Assembly (NCBI RefSeq): GCF_001422665.1
Contig: NZ_LMLU01000009.1
Coordinates: 86,398-150,397, forward strand
Direction of reading: 5' to 3'
Length of the DNA: 64,000 bases
Source of the DNA: Arthrobacter sp. Leaf234
GTDB taxonomy: Bacteria > Actinomycetota > Actinomycetes > Actinomycetales > Micrococcaceae
Shown: positions 17,289 to 28,638 of the stretch, one piece after another
Position numbering within the stretch: position 1 is the stretch's first letter
Layout of the letters: each line of letters starts with the position of its first letter
Position numbers and translations under genes: made by a program
The notes under the pieces: model-generated
Told to the model about the DNA's origin: nothing
The model's database searches: none
What the model saw: the letters and a program-made list of their open reading frames with translations, nothing else

Positions 17289-17291
17289 GGT

Positions 17292-18128
17292 CTAGGCGCT
17301 TTCGTGGTGGTGCGTGGTGGCGTCCGGAAGGCCGACGACGATGATGCGGCCGTTGCTGTGCAGGACCTCCACGGGGCTGTTGTAGAGGTCCGACAGCACC
17401 TCGCCCGTCATGACCTCCTCGGGCGTGCCCACCCGGAACTCGCCGTCGGCCAGGTAGAGCACCCGGTCCACGTACTCGATGACGGGGTTGATCTCGTGGG
17501 TCACGAAGACCACGGCGCTGTTCTTCTCATGGCTCTGCCGGTTGATGAGCGAGCTGACCGCCTGCTGATGGTGCAGGTCGAGCGAGAGCAACGGCTCGTC
17601 GCACAGGAGGACGGCAGGATCCGAGGCCAGCGCCTGCGCTGCGCGGAGTCGCTGCTGCTCGCCGCCGGACAGCAGTCCGACCGGCGCGTCCGCGTACGTC
17701 TCGGCCCCGACGTCGCGCAGGAGCCCGTCGACCCGCGCGTTGTAGGCGCTGCTGCGCAGCCGGACACCCCAGCGGTGCCCGTCCACGCCGAGGCCCACGA
17801 GGTCCCTGGCCCGCAGCGGCGTGTCCGGCGGGAAGGATTTCTGCTGCGGGATGTACCCGAGGGTCCGGCTGCCGCGGGCGATGGGCCGGCCCTCGATCAG
17901 CGCGGTCCCGGTGTCGAGCTGCTGCAGACCGAGAAGCACCTTGAGGAAGCTGGTCTTGCCCGAGCCGTTCGGACCGAGGACGGCGAAGAACTCCCCCGGC
18001 ATGATGTCGAGGTCCAGTCCCTTCCACAGGGTGCGGTCGCCGAACGAGAGCGCTGCCCCGCGCAGGCTGATGGCCGGCTGATCCCCACCCTGGGAGGAGG
18101 GGCTCTGCCGGGGCAACGTCGAGGTCAT
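17292..18128 (-). CDS. znuC: Zinc ABC transporter ATP-binding protein ZnuC
   Basis: 278 residues. It carries Walker A GPNGSGKT, Q-loop LGYIPQQKSF, signature [10 protein letters not shown], Walker B VLLCDEPLLSLD and the H-loop FVTHEINPV. The C-terminus DATTHHHESA holds three histidines, a common feature of zinc transporter subunits. It powers ZnuB, spaced by 3 nt, and is preceded by znuA with a 78-nt gap. Confidence 0.92.
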   Translation of the reverse strand: MTSTLPRQSPSSQGGDQPAISLRGAALSFGDRTLWKGLDLDIMPGEFFAVLGPNGSGKTSFLKVLLGLQQLDTGTALIEGRPIARGSRTLGYIPQQKSFPPDTPLRARDLVGLGVDGHRWGVRLRSSAYNARVDGLLRDVGAETYADAPVGLLSGGEQQRLRAAQALASDPAVLLCDEPLLSLDLHHQQAVSSLINRQSHEKNSAVVFVTHEINPVIEYVDRVLYLADGEFRVGTPEEVMTGEVLSDLYNSPVEVLHSNGRIIVVGLPDATTHHHESA

Positions 18129-18206
18129 GCGGGGCGGCTTCCAGTCTGTCGTGGAGGTGGCGGTGGAGGGTTCCGACCACCACTCCGGTTTCGCGGTCTG
18201 ACGGCC

Positions 18207-19181
18207 TCAGCCCTCGAGGGCGGCCTCGACGGTGTCCGTGTTGGCCGTCATCCAGGACACGTAGTCCTCGCCGTCGGGCAGTGTCTCGGTGAAGTCGAGC
18301 ACCGGGAGGCCGGCGCCGTCAGCGGCCGAGCGGACCGCTTCCGTCTGCGATCCCTCGGTCTGGTCATTGTAGGCAAGGAAGGCCAGCCGGCCACCGCTGA
18401 CGAGGTCCTTCATCTCGTTCAGGGCAGCCACCGGGACGTCGGACTCCTCCTCGACCGCTTCGCTGAACCCCTCCGGAGTGACGTTCTCGAGGCCCGCCGC
18501 CTCCAGCAGGTACACGGGAACGGGTTCCGTGACCGCGACCTCCCTGCCGGCCCCCTCGGCGGCCAGCGCGGCCAGGCGGTCCTGAACGGGCTGCACCTCC
18601 GCCGCGAAGGCGTCGGCGCGCTCCTGGTAGGCGTCGGCGTTGACCTCGTCGAGTCGTCCGAGCTCGTCCGCGATCGCATCGGCCAGGGTGACCATGGCCG
18701 GCAGGTCGTACCAGACGTGCTCATTGAACGCGCCGTGGCCGTGGTCCTCCCCGTCGGCGTGGTCGTCCTCCGCCTCGTCGGCGTGCTCCCCGGTCCCGGC
18801 GGCCTCGTCGAGTCCCGACAGGTCGACGGCGTTCAGCACCGTCCCCACCCCGGTCTCCTCCGCGAGGCGGCCGAGGAAGGCGTCGTACCCTCCCCCGTTC
18901 TCGATCACGAGGTCCGCCTCGGAGACGGACAGCTTGTCCTGCACCGTCGCCTCGTACGAGTGCGGATCCTGGCTGAGGCTGTCGACGATCGAGGTGACCT
19001 CGACGTCGTCGCCCCCGACCACCGCGGCGATGTCCCCGTAGACGTTCGTCGACGTCACGATCGAGAGACCCCCCTCGGCCCCGGAGGACCCGGCGTCCGG
19101 GGTTCCTGCTCCACAGGCGGTGAGGCCGAGGGCCGACACCGCGAGCAGGGCCGTCACGGCGAGAGGACGGGCAGCAGGCAT
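18207..19181 (-). CDS. znuA: Zinc-binding lipoprotein ZnuA
   Basis: 324 residues. A lipoprotein signal peptide ends in LTAC with Cys23 as the lipidated residue. The cluster A-I fold is shown by DPHSYEAT (metal His), an acidic/His-rich loop at about 130-150 (HADEAEDDHADGEDHGHG) and NEHVWYD (second His). This His-rich loop is characteristic of zinc-specific binding proteins. It captures zinc outside the membrane for ZnuBC. GAGG lies 5' of the ATG. Zinc repression is likely through the candidate Zur site upstream. Confidence 0.92.
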   Translation of the reverse strand: MPAARPLAVTALLAVSALGLTACGAGTPDAGSSGAEGGLSIVTSTNVYGDIAAVVGGDDVEVTSIVDSLSQDPHSYEATVQDKLSVSEADLVIENGGGYDAFLGRLAEETGVGTVLNAVDLSGLDEAAGTGEHADEAEDDHADGEDHGHGAFNEHVWYDLPAMVTLADAIADELGRLDEVNADAYQERADAFAAEVQPVQDRLAALAAEGAGREVAVTEPVPVYLLEAAGLENVTPEGFSEAVEEESDVPVAALNEMKDLVSGGRLAFLAYNDQTEGSQTEAVRSAADGAGLPVLDFTETLPDGEDYVSWMTANTDTVEAALEG

Positions 19182-19201
19182 GGAGGACCTCGATCGGGCT
19201 A

Positions 19202-19220
19202 TTGAGAATTGTTTACGTTA
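19202..19220 (-). promoter_or_regulatory. Candidate Zur operator upstream of znuA
   Basis: AT-rich TTGAGAATTGTTTACGTTA on the + strand, about 21-39 nt upstream of the znuA ATG, in otherwise GC-rich DNA. It partly resembles TGAxAAT-type actinobacterial Zur boxes, but the dyad is weak (about half of the arm positions pair). Confidence 0.4.
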
Positions 19221-19279
19221 GCGGATCGAGTCTAGCCGACACGCGAACCGTTCGCATGCCGCGCTCAGCCACCCCTCCG

Positions 19280-20368
19280 TCAGGCGACTGTCGCCTCGGT
19301 CCCGTTGACGCCCTCTCCCGATCGCCGCGCGCCCTGGTTCTGCGTCGCATCGCGGATCTCGCCGATCAACTGCTCGATCACGTCCTCGAGGAACAGCACG
19401 CCACGGGTCGCGCCGTCGGACCCGAGCACGCGCGCCACGTGGGAGCCCGTGCGCTGCATCACGGCCAGCGCATCCTCGATCTCGTCGCTGAGAGCGAGAT
19501 TGGCGAGGGTGCGGACCTTGTTCTCGGTGATCGGTCTGCGGTACATCGCCTGCGGCATGGACATGATGTCCTTCAGGTGCATGTATCCCGTCAGGTTGCC
19601 GTGCTCGTCCACCATCACGAACCGCGAGAAACCGGTGCGGCCCACGGCCCGCTCGAAGTCCTCGGGCGTCGCATCGGTCCGGATCGTCACCAGCTCGGTG
19701 AGCGGGATCATGGTGGTCTCGGCCGTCTGCCCGGAGAACTCGAGCGCGCCGGTGATCAGTCCGGACTCGTCGTCGACCAGGCCGCTCTTCGTCGACTCCT
19801 CGACGATCGACTGCACCTCCTCGAGCGTGTAGGTCGAGGACACCTCGTCCTTCGGTTCCACCTTCATGGCTCGCAGGATATGGTTCGCAGCCCAGTTGAG
19901 GGAGGAGATCACCGGGTTGACGATCCGGGCGATCATGACGAGCGGTGGCGCCAGCAGCAGCGCCGCCTTGTCGGCGACGGACACCGAGATGTTCTTCGGC
20001 ACCATCTCCCCGAACGTGACGTGCAAGAACGTGACGAGCAGCAGGGCCAGCGCGAACGCCACACCGTCGGCCAGTCCCTCGGGAACACCGACGGCTTCGA
20101 ACGGCACCACGAACAGATGGTGGATGGCCGGCTCCGCGACCTGGAGGATGAGCAGCGAGCACACCGTGATGCCGAGCTGGGAACAGGCCAGCATGAGGGA
20201 CACGTGCTCCATCGCCCAGATGGTGGTGCGCGCCCGCTTCGAGCCTGCATCGGCCAGAGGCTCGATCTGGCTGCGGCGTGCCGACATCACCGCGAACTCG
20301 GCGCCGACGAAGAAGGCGTTGCCCATCAGGAGGACGACGAGCCAGACGATCCCTGCCCAGTCGCTCAT
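19280..20368 (-). CDS. CNNM/CorC-family membrane protein, shorter paralogue
   Basis: 362 residues. An N-terminal DUF21/CNNM domain (to about 190) has four hydrophobic segments and the conserved FGEMVPKNI. Two CBS domains follow (about 210-325; for example FSRFVMVDEHGNLTGYMHLKDIM). There is no CorC_HlyC domain. Members of this family are linked to Mg2+/Co2+ export or resistance; the old label 'hemolysin' is misleading. The start overlaps the stop of the upstream paralogue (ATGA), so the two may form a heteromeric pair. Confidence 0.87.
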   Translation of the reverse strand: MSDWAGIVWLVVLLMGNAFFVGAEFAVMSARRSQIEPLADAGSKRARTTIWAMEHVSLMLACSQLGITVCSLLILQVAEPAIHHLFVVPFEAVGVPEGLADGVAFALALLLVTFLHVTFGEMVPKNISVSVADKAALLLAPPLVMIARIVNPVISSLNWAANHILRAMKVEPKDEVSSTYTLEEVQSIVEESTKSGLVDDESGLITGALEFSGQTAETTMIPLTELVTIRTDATPEDFERAVGRTGFSRFVMVDEHGNLTGYMHLKDIMSMPQAMYRRPITENKVRTLANLALSDEIEDALAVMQRTGSHVARVLGSDGATRGVLFLEDVIEQLIGEIRDATQNQGARRSGEGVNGTEATVA

Positions 20369-21822
20369 CGGTGGTCCTTCCCGTCGGAGGTGCTCCCCGC
20401 GAGGGCGGGAGTCCCGGTGCGTGGCGGTCGCGTCTCGTCGGTGACCGGCCGGTGTTCGGGGACGACGGCGCGGTCCGGGGCATCGTCAGCGGCGCTGTCG
20501 GATCCGTCCGGCTCGGGCGGTCCCTGGACCGGCGTCGGCCGGAACTGGACGCGGTCGATCCGCCGTCCGTCCATGCGCTCGACCGTGAGCGTCCCGGCCG
20601 GGACGCTGACGACGTCGCCCGCCTCGGCGACGCGGCCGAGTTCGGCGAGGATGAACCCGGCGACCGTCTCGTACCCTGCCTCGTCCGGCACCACGAGGTC
20701 GGGGATCTGCAGGGTGACCTCGTCAGGTCGCATGAGACCGGGGAAGAACCAGTCGCCGGCCGCGCTCTGGAGCACACCGGGCTTGAGCTTGTCGTGCTCG
20801 TCCTTCACCTCGCCCACGATCTCCTCGACGAGATCCTCGAGCGTCGCGACTCCCGCCGTCCCGCCGTATTCGTCCAGCACGACGGCGAGTTGCAGGTTGG
20901 CCTCCCGGAGTTCGCTGAGCAACGAGTCCAGGTGGACGGTCTCCGGCACGCGCAGCACGTCGGTCATGATGGTCCCTGCTGGTAGGTCGGCCCGCTTGTG
21001 ACGGGGGACGGAGACGGCCTTCTTCACGTGGACCACGCCACGGATGTCATCGGCGGACTCACCGATGAGTGGGAACCGCGAGTAGCCCGTGCGCCGGGCG
21101 GCCTCGACGACATCGGCGACCGTCTGGTCGGAGTCGATGACCTCCATGCGGATCCGCGGCGTCATGACGTCCGCGGCCGTGCGCTCGGAGAAGCTGAAGG
21201 TGCGTGCCAGGAAGGTGGCGGTGGACTGGTCGAGCGTTCCCATCTCGGCGGAACGACGGACCAGGGACGAGAGTTCGGACGGCGTGCGCGCGCCCGAGAT
21301 CTCCTCCTTCGCCTCGAGTCCGAACACGTTGAGGACCCGGTTCGAGAACCCGTTGAGCACGACGATGGCCGGCTTGAAGACCGCCGTGAACAGCAGCTGC
21401 GGCCGCGCGAGTGCCTTGCCCACCCGGAACGGCAGGGCGATGGAGAGGTTCTTGGGGACGAGCTCGCCGATCAGCATCGAGAGCAGGGTGGCGAGCACCA
21501 TCGCGATGACGATCGAGGAGGACGCCACGAGCGCCTCCGAGAGCCCGAGGGACGTCAGCGGACCCTCGAGGAGCCGCCCGACGGACGGCTCCATCACGTA
21601 ACCGGTCAGCAGGGTGGTCATCGTGATGCCCAGCTGGCAGCTCGAGAGCTGCGTGGAGAGGGACTTCAGGCAACGGAGCAGCGGTTCGGCCCTGGTGTCG
21701 CCGTCGTCGACCGCCCGCTGGACGTAGGTCTGGTCGAGCGCGACGAGTGCGAACTCCACCGCCACGAAGAATCCCGTCCCGAGGACGAGGAGTACGCCGG
21801 CGGCGAGATAGATCCATTCCAC
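20365..21822 (-). CDS. CNNM/CorC-family membrane protein with CorC_HlyC domain
   Basis: 485 residues from a GTG at 21822 preceded by AAGGGG. It has a DUF21 domain with IGELVPKNLSIALPF, two CBS domains (SRFPLIGESADDIRGVVHVK; VVLDEYGGTAGVATLEDLVEEI) and a C-terminal CorC_HlyC domain from about 355 to 435. The tail after ~440 is Pro/Asp/Arg-rich. It is probably a divalent-cation (Mg2+/Co2+) transporter or sensor. It is the first gene of a two-gene operon with a ~180-nt leader. Confidence 0.88.
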   Translation of the reverse strand: MEWIYLAAGVLLVLGTGFFVAVEFALVALDQTYVQRAVDDGDTRAEPLLRCLKSLSTQLSSCQLGITMTTLLTGYVMEPSVGRLLEGPLTSLGLSEALVASSSIVIAMVLATLLSMLIGELVPKNLSIALPFRVGKALARPQLLFTAVFKPAIVVLNGFSNRVLNVFGLEAKEEISGARTPSELSSLVRRSAEMGTLDQSTATFLARTFSFSERTAADVMTPRIRMEVIDSDQTVADVVEAARRTGYSRFPLIGESADDIRGVVHVKKAVSVPRHKRADLPAGTIMTDVLRVPETVHLDSLLSELREANLQLAVVLDEYGGTAGVATLEDLVEEIVGEVKDEHDKLKPGVLQSAAGDWFFPGLMRPDEVTLQIPDLVVPDEAGYETVAGFILAELGRVAEAGDVVSVPAGTLTVERMDGRRIDRVQFRPTPVQGPPEPDGSDSAADDAPDRAVVPEHRPVTDETRPPRTGTPALAGSTSDGKDHR

Positions 21823-21974
21823 CGCTGCTACCCCTTCCCGGTCGGGCGGGACAGGGATCGCAGCGGTCCCCGTCTGAGGGGGTCCGCAGCGTCCGTCGGC
21901 AGTGGCACCGGGCCGTGGTCCGCGTCGGCGGGAGGTCCGACCTGCGGGCCGGACAGCGCATGGGCAAGGAGAGA

Positions 21975-22000
21975 GGGGATGCCGGCGTCGAGCCGGCCCC
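21975..22000 (-). promoter_or_regulatory. Hairpin in the leader of the CNNM operon
   Basis: GCCGGC (21981-21986) pairs with GCCGGC (21992-21997) around a GTCGA loop, extended by a GGGG/CCC pair with a two-base bulge. It lies about 155 nt upstream of the first CNNM start, in a 290-nt gap from 21823 to 22112 that holds no convincing gene. A weak TTATGG -10-like hexamer lies at 22013-22018 on the same strand. Confidence 0.35.
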
Positions 22001-22112
22001 TAGAAGGACTGTCCATAAGACGGCCAGTTTACCGGCTCCGCCCTTCTCCGCCACACGCGATTCCGCTGACCGCGATCGCACCGATCCGTGCCGGCCACCG
22101 GCCCCGCGCGCC

Positions 22113-23630
<1,518 letters not shown>

Positions 23631-23747
23631 CTAGTGCGTCGACCGCACCGCTCCCACTCCGGCCGCCGCCCACGGGCTGTTCGCGGCACCCGCCCGGGAG
23701 GGTACCCGAGCGACGCGCCTGATTGGATTGTTCGTCAGTCCTGTCAC

Positions 23748-23753
23748 TACACT
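23748..23753 (+). promoter_or_regulatory. Putative -10 of kgd promoter
   Basis: TACACT at 23748-23753 with a TTGGAT-like -35 at 23723-23728 (19-nt spacer). It is 83 nt before the kgd start, in the 271-nt gap shared with guaB1. Confidence 0.35.
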
Positions 23754-23835
23754 TGGACAGGGTCCAGACACGGCTTCGCGCCGATCCTGCCGACCGCTCC
23801 GCGCTCAGGGCAACTTACGGAAGAGGCGTTTACAC

Positions 23836-26800
23836 GTGCCAGAACAGACCAGCCACCGGTTACCTGAAGAATTCGGCGGGAACGAGTGGCTTGTTGACGA
23901 ACTCTACGAGCAGTTCCAGAAGGACCGCCACTCGGTCGACCGGAAGTGGTGGGAGCTCTTCGATTCGTTCGATGCGGAATCGGCGCCTGCGGAGAACGGA
24001 CGCCCCTCGGCGTCGAAGCCCGCCGATCCCGCGACCGCACCCGCGTCGACCAGGCCCCAGACCCCTGCTGCCGGAAGCCCCACATCGTCGGTGACGGCCC
24101 ATCCGCCGACCAAGGAACTCCCCGTCGTCACGGCGGAGGCACCCGCACCCAAGGCGTCGGGCGAGAGCCCGGCCAGTACACAGGAGAGCGGCAAGCCTCC
24201 GGTGGCGAAGGAACCGGCCAGAAAGCCCGAGACCTCCCGCGAGGAGAAGTCCGCCGCCAAGCCCATCCCCGCGCAACTCCCGGCCTCGGACCGGAATGCC
24301 GAGATGGACGAGAACAAGGTCAGTGTGCTGCGTGGACCCGCCAAGGCGATCGCCACGAACATGGAGGCCAGCCTCACCGTCCCGACCGCGACCAGCGTCC
24401 GCGCCATCCCCGCGAAACTGCTGATCGACAACCGCGTGGTCATCAACAGCAACCTCGCGCGCGCCCGGGGCGGCAAGGTCTCGTTCACGCACCTCATCGG
24501 CTACGCGATCATCCGGGCGCTGGCCCAGTTCCCCTCGCAGAACGTCTACTACGACGTGATCGACGGTAAGCCGTCCGCCGTGCAGCCCGCGCACGTGAAC
24601 TTCGGTCTCGCCATCGACATGCCGAAGCCGGACGGCACGCGCTCGCTCGTGGTGCCGAACATCAAGAAGGCCGAGACCATGAACTTCTCGGAGTTCTGGC
24701 ACGCCTACGAGGCCCTCGTGAGGAAGGCCCGCGCGGGCAAGCTCGGTGCCGACGACTACGCCGGCACCACGGTGTCCCTCACCAATCCCGGCGGGATCGG
24801 GACGGTGCACTCCGTGCCCCGGCTCTCCAAGGGACAGGCCTGCATCATCGGAGCGGGCGCCCTCGAGTACCCCGCCGAGTTCCAGGGTTCGAGCGAGAAG
24901 ACCCTGGCCAAGCACGCCATCAGCAAGACGATCACGCTGACCTCGACCTACGACCACCGCGTCATCCAGGGCGCGGGCAGTGGCGAGTTCCTGCGGATCA
25001 TCCACCAGCTCCTGCTGGGTGAGCAGGGCTTCTACGACGAGATCTTCGAGTCGCTGCGGATCCCCTACGAGCCGGTGCGCTGGAGTGCCGACATCCAGGT
25101 GGATCCGATGGACCAGATCAACAAGGTCGCCCGGATCCAGCAGCTCATCCACGCCTACCGCGTGCGTGGTCACCTCATGGCGGACACGAACCCCCTCGAG
25201 TACGTGCAGCGCAAGCACGCCGATCTCGACATCCGCACGCACGGCCTGACGCTGTGGGACCTCGACCGCGAGTGGCCGACCGGCGGCTTCGGCGGCCAGC
25301 CGATGCTCAAGTTCCGCGACATGCTCGGCGTCCTCCGCGATGCCTACTGCCGCACCACGGGCATCGAGTACATGCACCTGCAGGACCCCACCGAGCGGCA
25401 GTGGTTCCAGGACGAGCTGGAGCACCCCTACTCCAAGCCGAGCCGCGAGGAGCAGCTGCGCATCCTGCACAAGCTGAATTCCGCGGAGGCCTTCGAGACC
25501 TTCCTGCAGACGAAGTTCGTCGGGCAGAAGCGCTTCTCCCTCGAGGGCGGCGAGTCGCTGATCCCGCTGCTCGACGCCGCCATCTCCGGAGCAGCGGACG
25601 ACGGCCTCGACGAGGTCGCGATCGGCATGGCCCACCGCGGCCGCCTGAACGTGCTGACGAACATCGCCGGCAAGACCTACGCGCAGGTCTTCCGCGAGTT
25701 CGAGGGCACCCAGGACCCGCGCTCCGTCCAGGGGTCCGGCGACGTGAAGTACCACCTCGGCACCGAGGGGACCTTCACCTCCGATGCCGGCAACGAGACG
25801 AAGGTCTACCTGGCTGCGAACCCCTCGCACCTCGAGGCCGTCGACCCCGTGCTCGAGGGCATCGTCCGCGCCAAGCAGGACCTGCTCGACCAGGGCGAGA
25901 CCTTCCCCGTGCTGCCGATCCTCATCCACGGCGACGCGGCCTTCGCGGGCCAGGGCGTCGTCGCGGAGACCCTGAACCTCTCGCAGCTGCGCGGCTATCG
26001 CACGGGCGGCACCATCCATGTGATCGTCAACAACCAGGTCGGCTTCACCACGAGCCCGACGTCGTCGCGCTCGTCCGTGTACTCGACGGACGTCGCGAAG
26101 ATGGTGCAGGCGCCGATCTTCCACGTGAACGGGGACGATCCCGAGGCCGTGGTGCGCGTGGCGCAGATGGCCTACCAGTTCCGTCAGCGCTTCAACAAGG
26201 ACGTCGTCATCGACATGGTGTGCTACCGCCGCCGCGGGCACAACGAGGGTGACGACCCCTCGATGACGCAGCCGATGATGTACAACCTCATCGAGGCGAA
26301 GCGCTCGGTCCGCAAGCTCTACACCGAGGCGCTGATCGGCCGCGGGGATATCACGCAGGAGGAGGCGGAGCAGGCGCTCCGTGACTACCAGGAACGCCTC
26401 GAGCGCGTGTTCGCGGAGACACACGCGGCACAGACCTCGCCGATCCCCGTGGTCACGAAGGATCCCCAGGCCGTGTCCGACCTCGAGCGTCCCTACGCCC
26501 AGCAGGCCGACGGCGCCACGGGCGATGCTCCGCAGACGGCGATCAGCGCGGAGACGCTGGCTCACATCGGTGCCGCGCACACCTCGATCCCCGACGGCTT
26601 CACCGTCCACCCCAAGCTGAAGGCCCTCCTGGAGAAGCGTGAGCAGATGTCGCGCGAGGGTGGCATCGACTGGGGCTTCGGCGAGATCGCGGCCTTCGGC
26701 TCGCTGCTCATGGAAGGCGTGCCCGTGCGGCTCGCCGGCCAGGACTCCCGACGCGGCACCTTCGTGCAGCGCCACGCGGTCTTCCACGACCGCGCGACGG

Positions 26801-27690
26801 GCCACGAGTGGCTGCCCCTGGACGACCTCGCCCAGGACCAGGCGAAGTTCTGGGTCTACGATTCGCTGCTCAGCGAGTACGCGGCGATGGGCTTCGAGTA
26901 CGGCTACTCCGTGGAGCGGCCCGATGCACTCGTGATCTGGGAGGCGCAGTTCGGCGACTTCGTCAACGGTGCGCAGACGATCATCGACGAGTTCATCAGC
27001 TCGGCGGAGCAGAAGTGGGGCCAGCGGTCCTCGCTGGTCCTCATGCTCCCGCACGGTTACGAGGGGCAGGGGCCGGACCACTCGTCCGCCCGGATCGAAC
27101 GGTTCCTCCAGATGTGCGCCGAGCAGAACATGGTGGTCGCCAACCCCAGCAGTGCGGCGTCCCACTTCCACCTGCTGCGCCGCCACGCGTACACCCGGCC
27201 GCGGAAGCCCCTGGTGATCTTCACGCCGAAGCAGCTGCTCCGCCTCAAGGGAGCCGCGAGCTCGGTCGACGACTTCACGCAGGGCACGTTCCGCCCGGTC
27301 ATCCCCGACACGCTCGGAACCGCGGGCAAGGACGTCGAGCGTGTGATCATGGTGTCCGGCAGGCTGTACTACGACCTGCTGGCCTCACGGCAGAAGCTCG
27401 ACGACGACCGGACGGCCATCGTCCGCGTCGAGCAGCTCTACCCGCTCCCCGTCGAGGAGATCCGGGCCGCCGTCGGCGCGTACCCCGATGCCGAGCTCGT
27501 GTGGGCACAGGACGAGCCGGCGAACCAGGGGCCGTGGCCGTTCATCGGCCTGAACCTGCCGCAGGAGCTGGACCGGCCCCTCAGGCTTGCCAGCCGACCG
27601 GCCTCGGCCTCGACCGCCACAGGATCGGCCAAGAACCACGCGATCGAGCAGGAGCTGCTCATCAAGAAGGCGTTCGGCCGGCAGAAGTAA
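23836..27690 (+). CDS. kgd: Multifunctional 2-oxoglutarate dehydrogenase/decarboxylase (E1o with succinyltransferase domain)
   Basis: 1284 residues from GTG 23836 with GGAAGAGG 10 nt upstream. The N-terminal helix [18 protein letters not shown] of E1o is followed by a Pro/Ala/Glu linker to about 165. An E2-like catalytic acyltransferase domain spans ~170-400, with active His374 in [15 protein letters not shown]. The ThDP-dependent E1 domain runs ~410-1284 ([40 protein letters not shown]). This fusion is typical of Actinomycetota, where it works in the TCA cycle with the shared E2/E3 of pyruvate dehydrogenase and GarA/OdhI control. The lipoyl domain is absent, as expected. Confidence 0.95.
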   Translation: MPEQTSHRLPEEFGGNEWLVDELYEQFQKDRHSVDRKWWELFDSFDAESAPAENGRPSASKPADPATAPASTRPQTPAAGSPTSSVTAHPPTKELPVVTAEAPAPKASGESPASTQESGKPPVAKEPARKPETSREEKSAAKPIPAQLPASDRNAEMDENKVSVLRGPAKAIATNMEASLTVPTATSVRAIPAKLLIDNRVVINSNLARARGGKVSFTHLIGYAIIRALAQFPSQNVYYDVIDGKPSAVQPAHVNFGLAIDMPKPDGTRSLVVPNIKKAETMNFSEFWHAYEALVRKARAGKLGADDYAGTTVSLTNPGGIGTVHSVPRLSKGQACIIGAGALEYPAEFQGSSEKTLAKHAISKTITLTSTYDHRVIQGAGSGEFLRIIHQLLLGEQGFYDEIFESLRIPYEPVRWSADIQVDPMDQINKVARIQQLIHAYRVRGHLMADTNPLEYVQRKHADLDIRTHGLTLWDLDREWPTGGFGGQPMLKFRDMLGVLRDAYCRTTGIEYMHLQDPTERQWFQDELEHPYSKPSREEQLRILHKLNSAEAFETFLQTKFVGQKRFSLEGGESLIPLLDAAISGAADDGLDEVAIGMAHRGRLNVLTNIAGKTYAQVFREFEGTQDPRSVQGSGDVKYHLGTEGTFTSDAGNETKVYLAANPSHLEAVDPVLEGIVRAKQDLLDQGETFPVLPILIHGDAAFAGQGVVAETLNLSQLRGYRTGGTIHVIVNNQVGFTTSPTSSRSSVYSTDVAKMVQAPIFHVNGDDPEAVVRVAQMAYQFRQRFNKDVVIDMVCYRRRGHNEGDDPSMTQPMMYNLIEAKRSVRKLYTEALIGRGDITQEEAEQALRDYQERLERVFAETHAAQTSPIPVVTKDPQAVSDLERPYAQQADGATGDAPQTAISAETLAHIGAAHTSIPDGFTVHPKLKALLEKREQMSREGGIDWGFGEIAAFGSLLMEGVPVRLAGQDSRRGTFVQRHAVFHDRATGHEWLPLDDLAQDQAKFWVYDSLLSEYAAMGFEYGYSVERPDALVIWEAQFGDFVNGAQTIIDEFISSAEQKWGQRSSLVLMLPHGYEGQGPDHSSARIERFLQMCAEQNMVVANPSSAASHFHLLRRHAYTRPRKPLVIFTPKQLLRLKGAASSVDDFTQGTFRPVIPDTLGTAGKDVERVIMVSGRLYYDLLASRQKLDDDRTAIVRVEQLYPLPVEEIRAAVGAYPDAELVWAQDEPANQGPWPFIGLNLPQELDRPLRLASRPASASTATGSAKNHAIEQELLIKKAFGRQK

Positions 27691-27705
27691 GCGATCAGTA
27701 TGATG

Positions 27706-27735
27706 TCAGGTGGGGCCCACGGCCCCACCTGATGT
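27706..27735 (+). terminator. Intrinsic terminator of kgd
   Basis: Perfect 11-bp stem TCAGGTGGGGC/GCCCCACCTGA around loop CCACG (27706-27732), followed by a short T-rich run (TGTCTTT). Confidence 0.8.
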
Positions 27736-27810
27736 CTTTAAGGGATCGAGGCCGGCAGGCAGCGCCGCCGGACCCACCCGTACACCGACGACCAGCACAC
27801 CGAGGGACCA

Positions 27811-28410
27811 GTGGAACAACGCAGAATCCGGCTAGCAGCAGTGGGCGACGAACTCCTCGCGGGCATCGGTGATCCCCGCGCCCTCGGCTGGCTCGGTCGC
27901 GTCATGGCCCGCACGCGCCCCGACAATGCCGTGGTCGAGGCGTTCAGCCTCCCCGCCCCCGCGGAGGGCACGGAAGCGCTGGCGAACCGCTGGTTGCAGG
28001 AGGCCGGCCGCCGCTTCGCGGACGGACACGATAACCGTCTGGTCATCGGTCTGTCGGACCGCGACCTCGATCTCGACCTCTCCACCGCCCGCAGTCGGCT
28101 CAACCTCGCGAACATCCTCGACGGCGCGTCCCAGACGAGCGTGAAGGTCCTGGTGGTCGGGCCGCCCCCCGGCCTCGACGCCGAGCGAAACAGACGCCTG
28201 GCCGACCTGTCCGCAGCCTTCGGGGATGTCACCACGCGACGCAAGCACGTCTTCGTCGACACGTTCACCCCGCTGCTGGCACACGAGCAGTGGCGGCATG
28301 ACCTCGCCGCCAACGGCGGCACCCCGGGACAGGCCGGATACGGCCTCATGGCGTGGCTGGTGCTGCACCGGGGCTGGTTCCAATGGCTCGAGGTGCCCGC
28401 GCCAGAGTAG
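27811..28410 (+). CDS. SGNH/GDSL-fold protein lacking the usual catalytic residues
   Basis: 199 residues from GTG 27811 with GAGGGA 6-11 nt upstream. The layout matches SGNH hydrolases: block I VGDELLAGIGD where GDS-L is expected, block III VIGLSDRDL where GxND is expected, and block V NGGTPGQAGYGLMAW where DGxHPxxxGY is expected. The nucleophile Ser reads Glu, the Asn reads Ser and the catalytic His reads Thr, so hydrolysis by the standard mechanism is unlikely. No signal peptide; probably cytoplasmic. Monocistronic between two terminators. Confidence 0.65.
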   Translation: MEQRRIRLAAVGDELLAGIGDPRALGWLGRVMARTRPDNAVVEAFSLPAPAEGTEALANRWLQEAGRRFADGHDNRLVIGLSDRDLDLDLSTARSRLNLANILDGASQTSVKVLVVGPPPGLDAERNRRLADLSAAFGDVTTRRKHVFVDTFTPLLAHEQWRHDLAANGGTPGQAGYGLMAWLVLHRGWFQWLEVPAPE

Positions 28411-28429
28411 ACCCGCATCGCGCGGGAAG

Positions 28430-28459
28430 GCCCCGATGACACGCCGTCGTCGGGGCTTT
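28430..28459 (+). terminator. Intrinsic terminator after SGNH-fold gene
   Basis: Stem GCCCCGATGAC/GTCGTCGGGGC (one G-T pair) around ACGCC, ending in TTT. Confidence 0.75.
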
Positions 28460-28638
28460 CGCGTTCCTCAGAGGCCTTATATTTCACAGAGGTAACGAAT
28501 GGGTTATCAATGGTTCACTGAGTGTCTAGAGGCAACGATCGTTCGCTATGCTGGCCCAGTGTGATTGCCGTCACTGCCGCAATCCGCCTCGGGGGACATG
28601 ACTGCGTCCCTCGCGCCTAGCACAGTAAGGACTATCGA

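Noticed and set aside
21828..22016. 62-codon frame in the CNNM leader (minus strand)
   Set aside because: No ribosome-binding site, and it reads as Pro/Arg/Asp-rich filler typical of GC-rich non-coding DNA.
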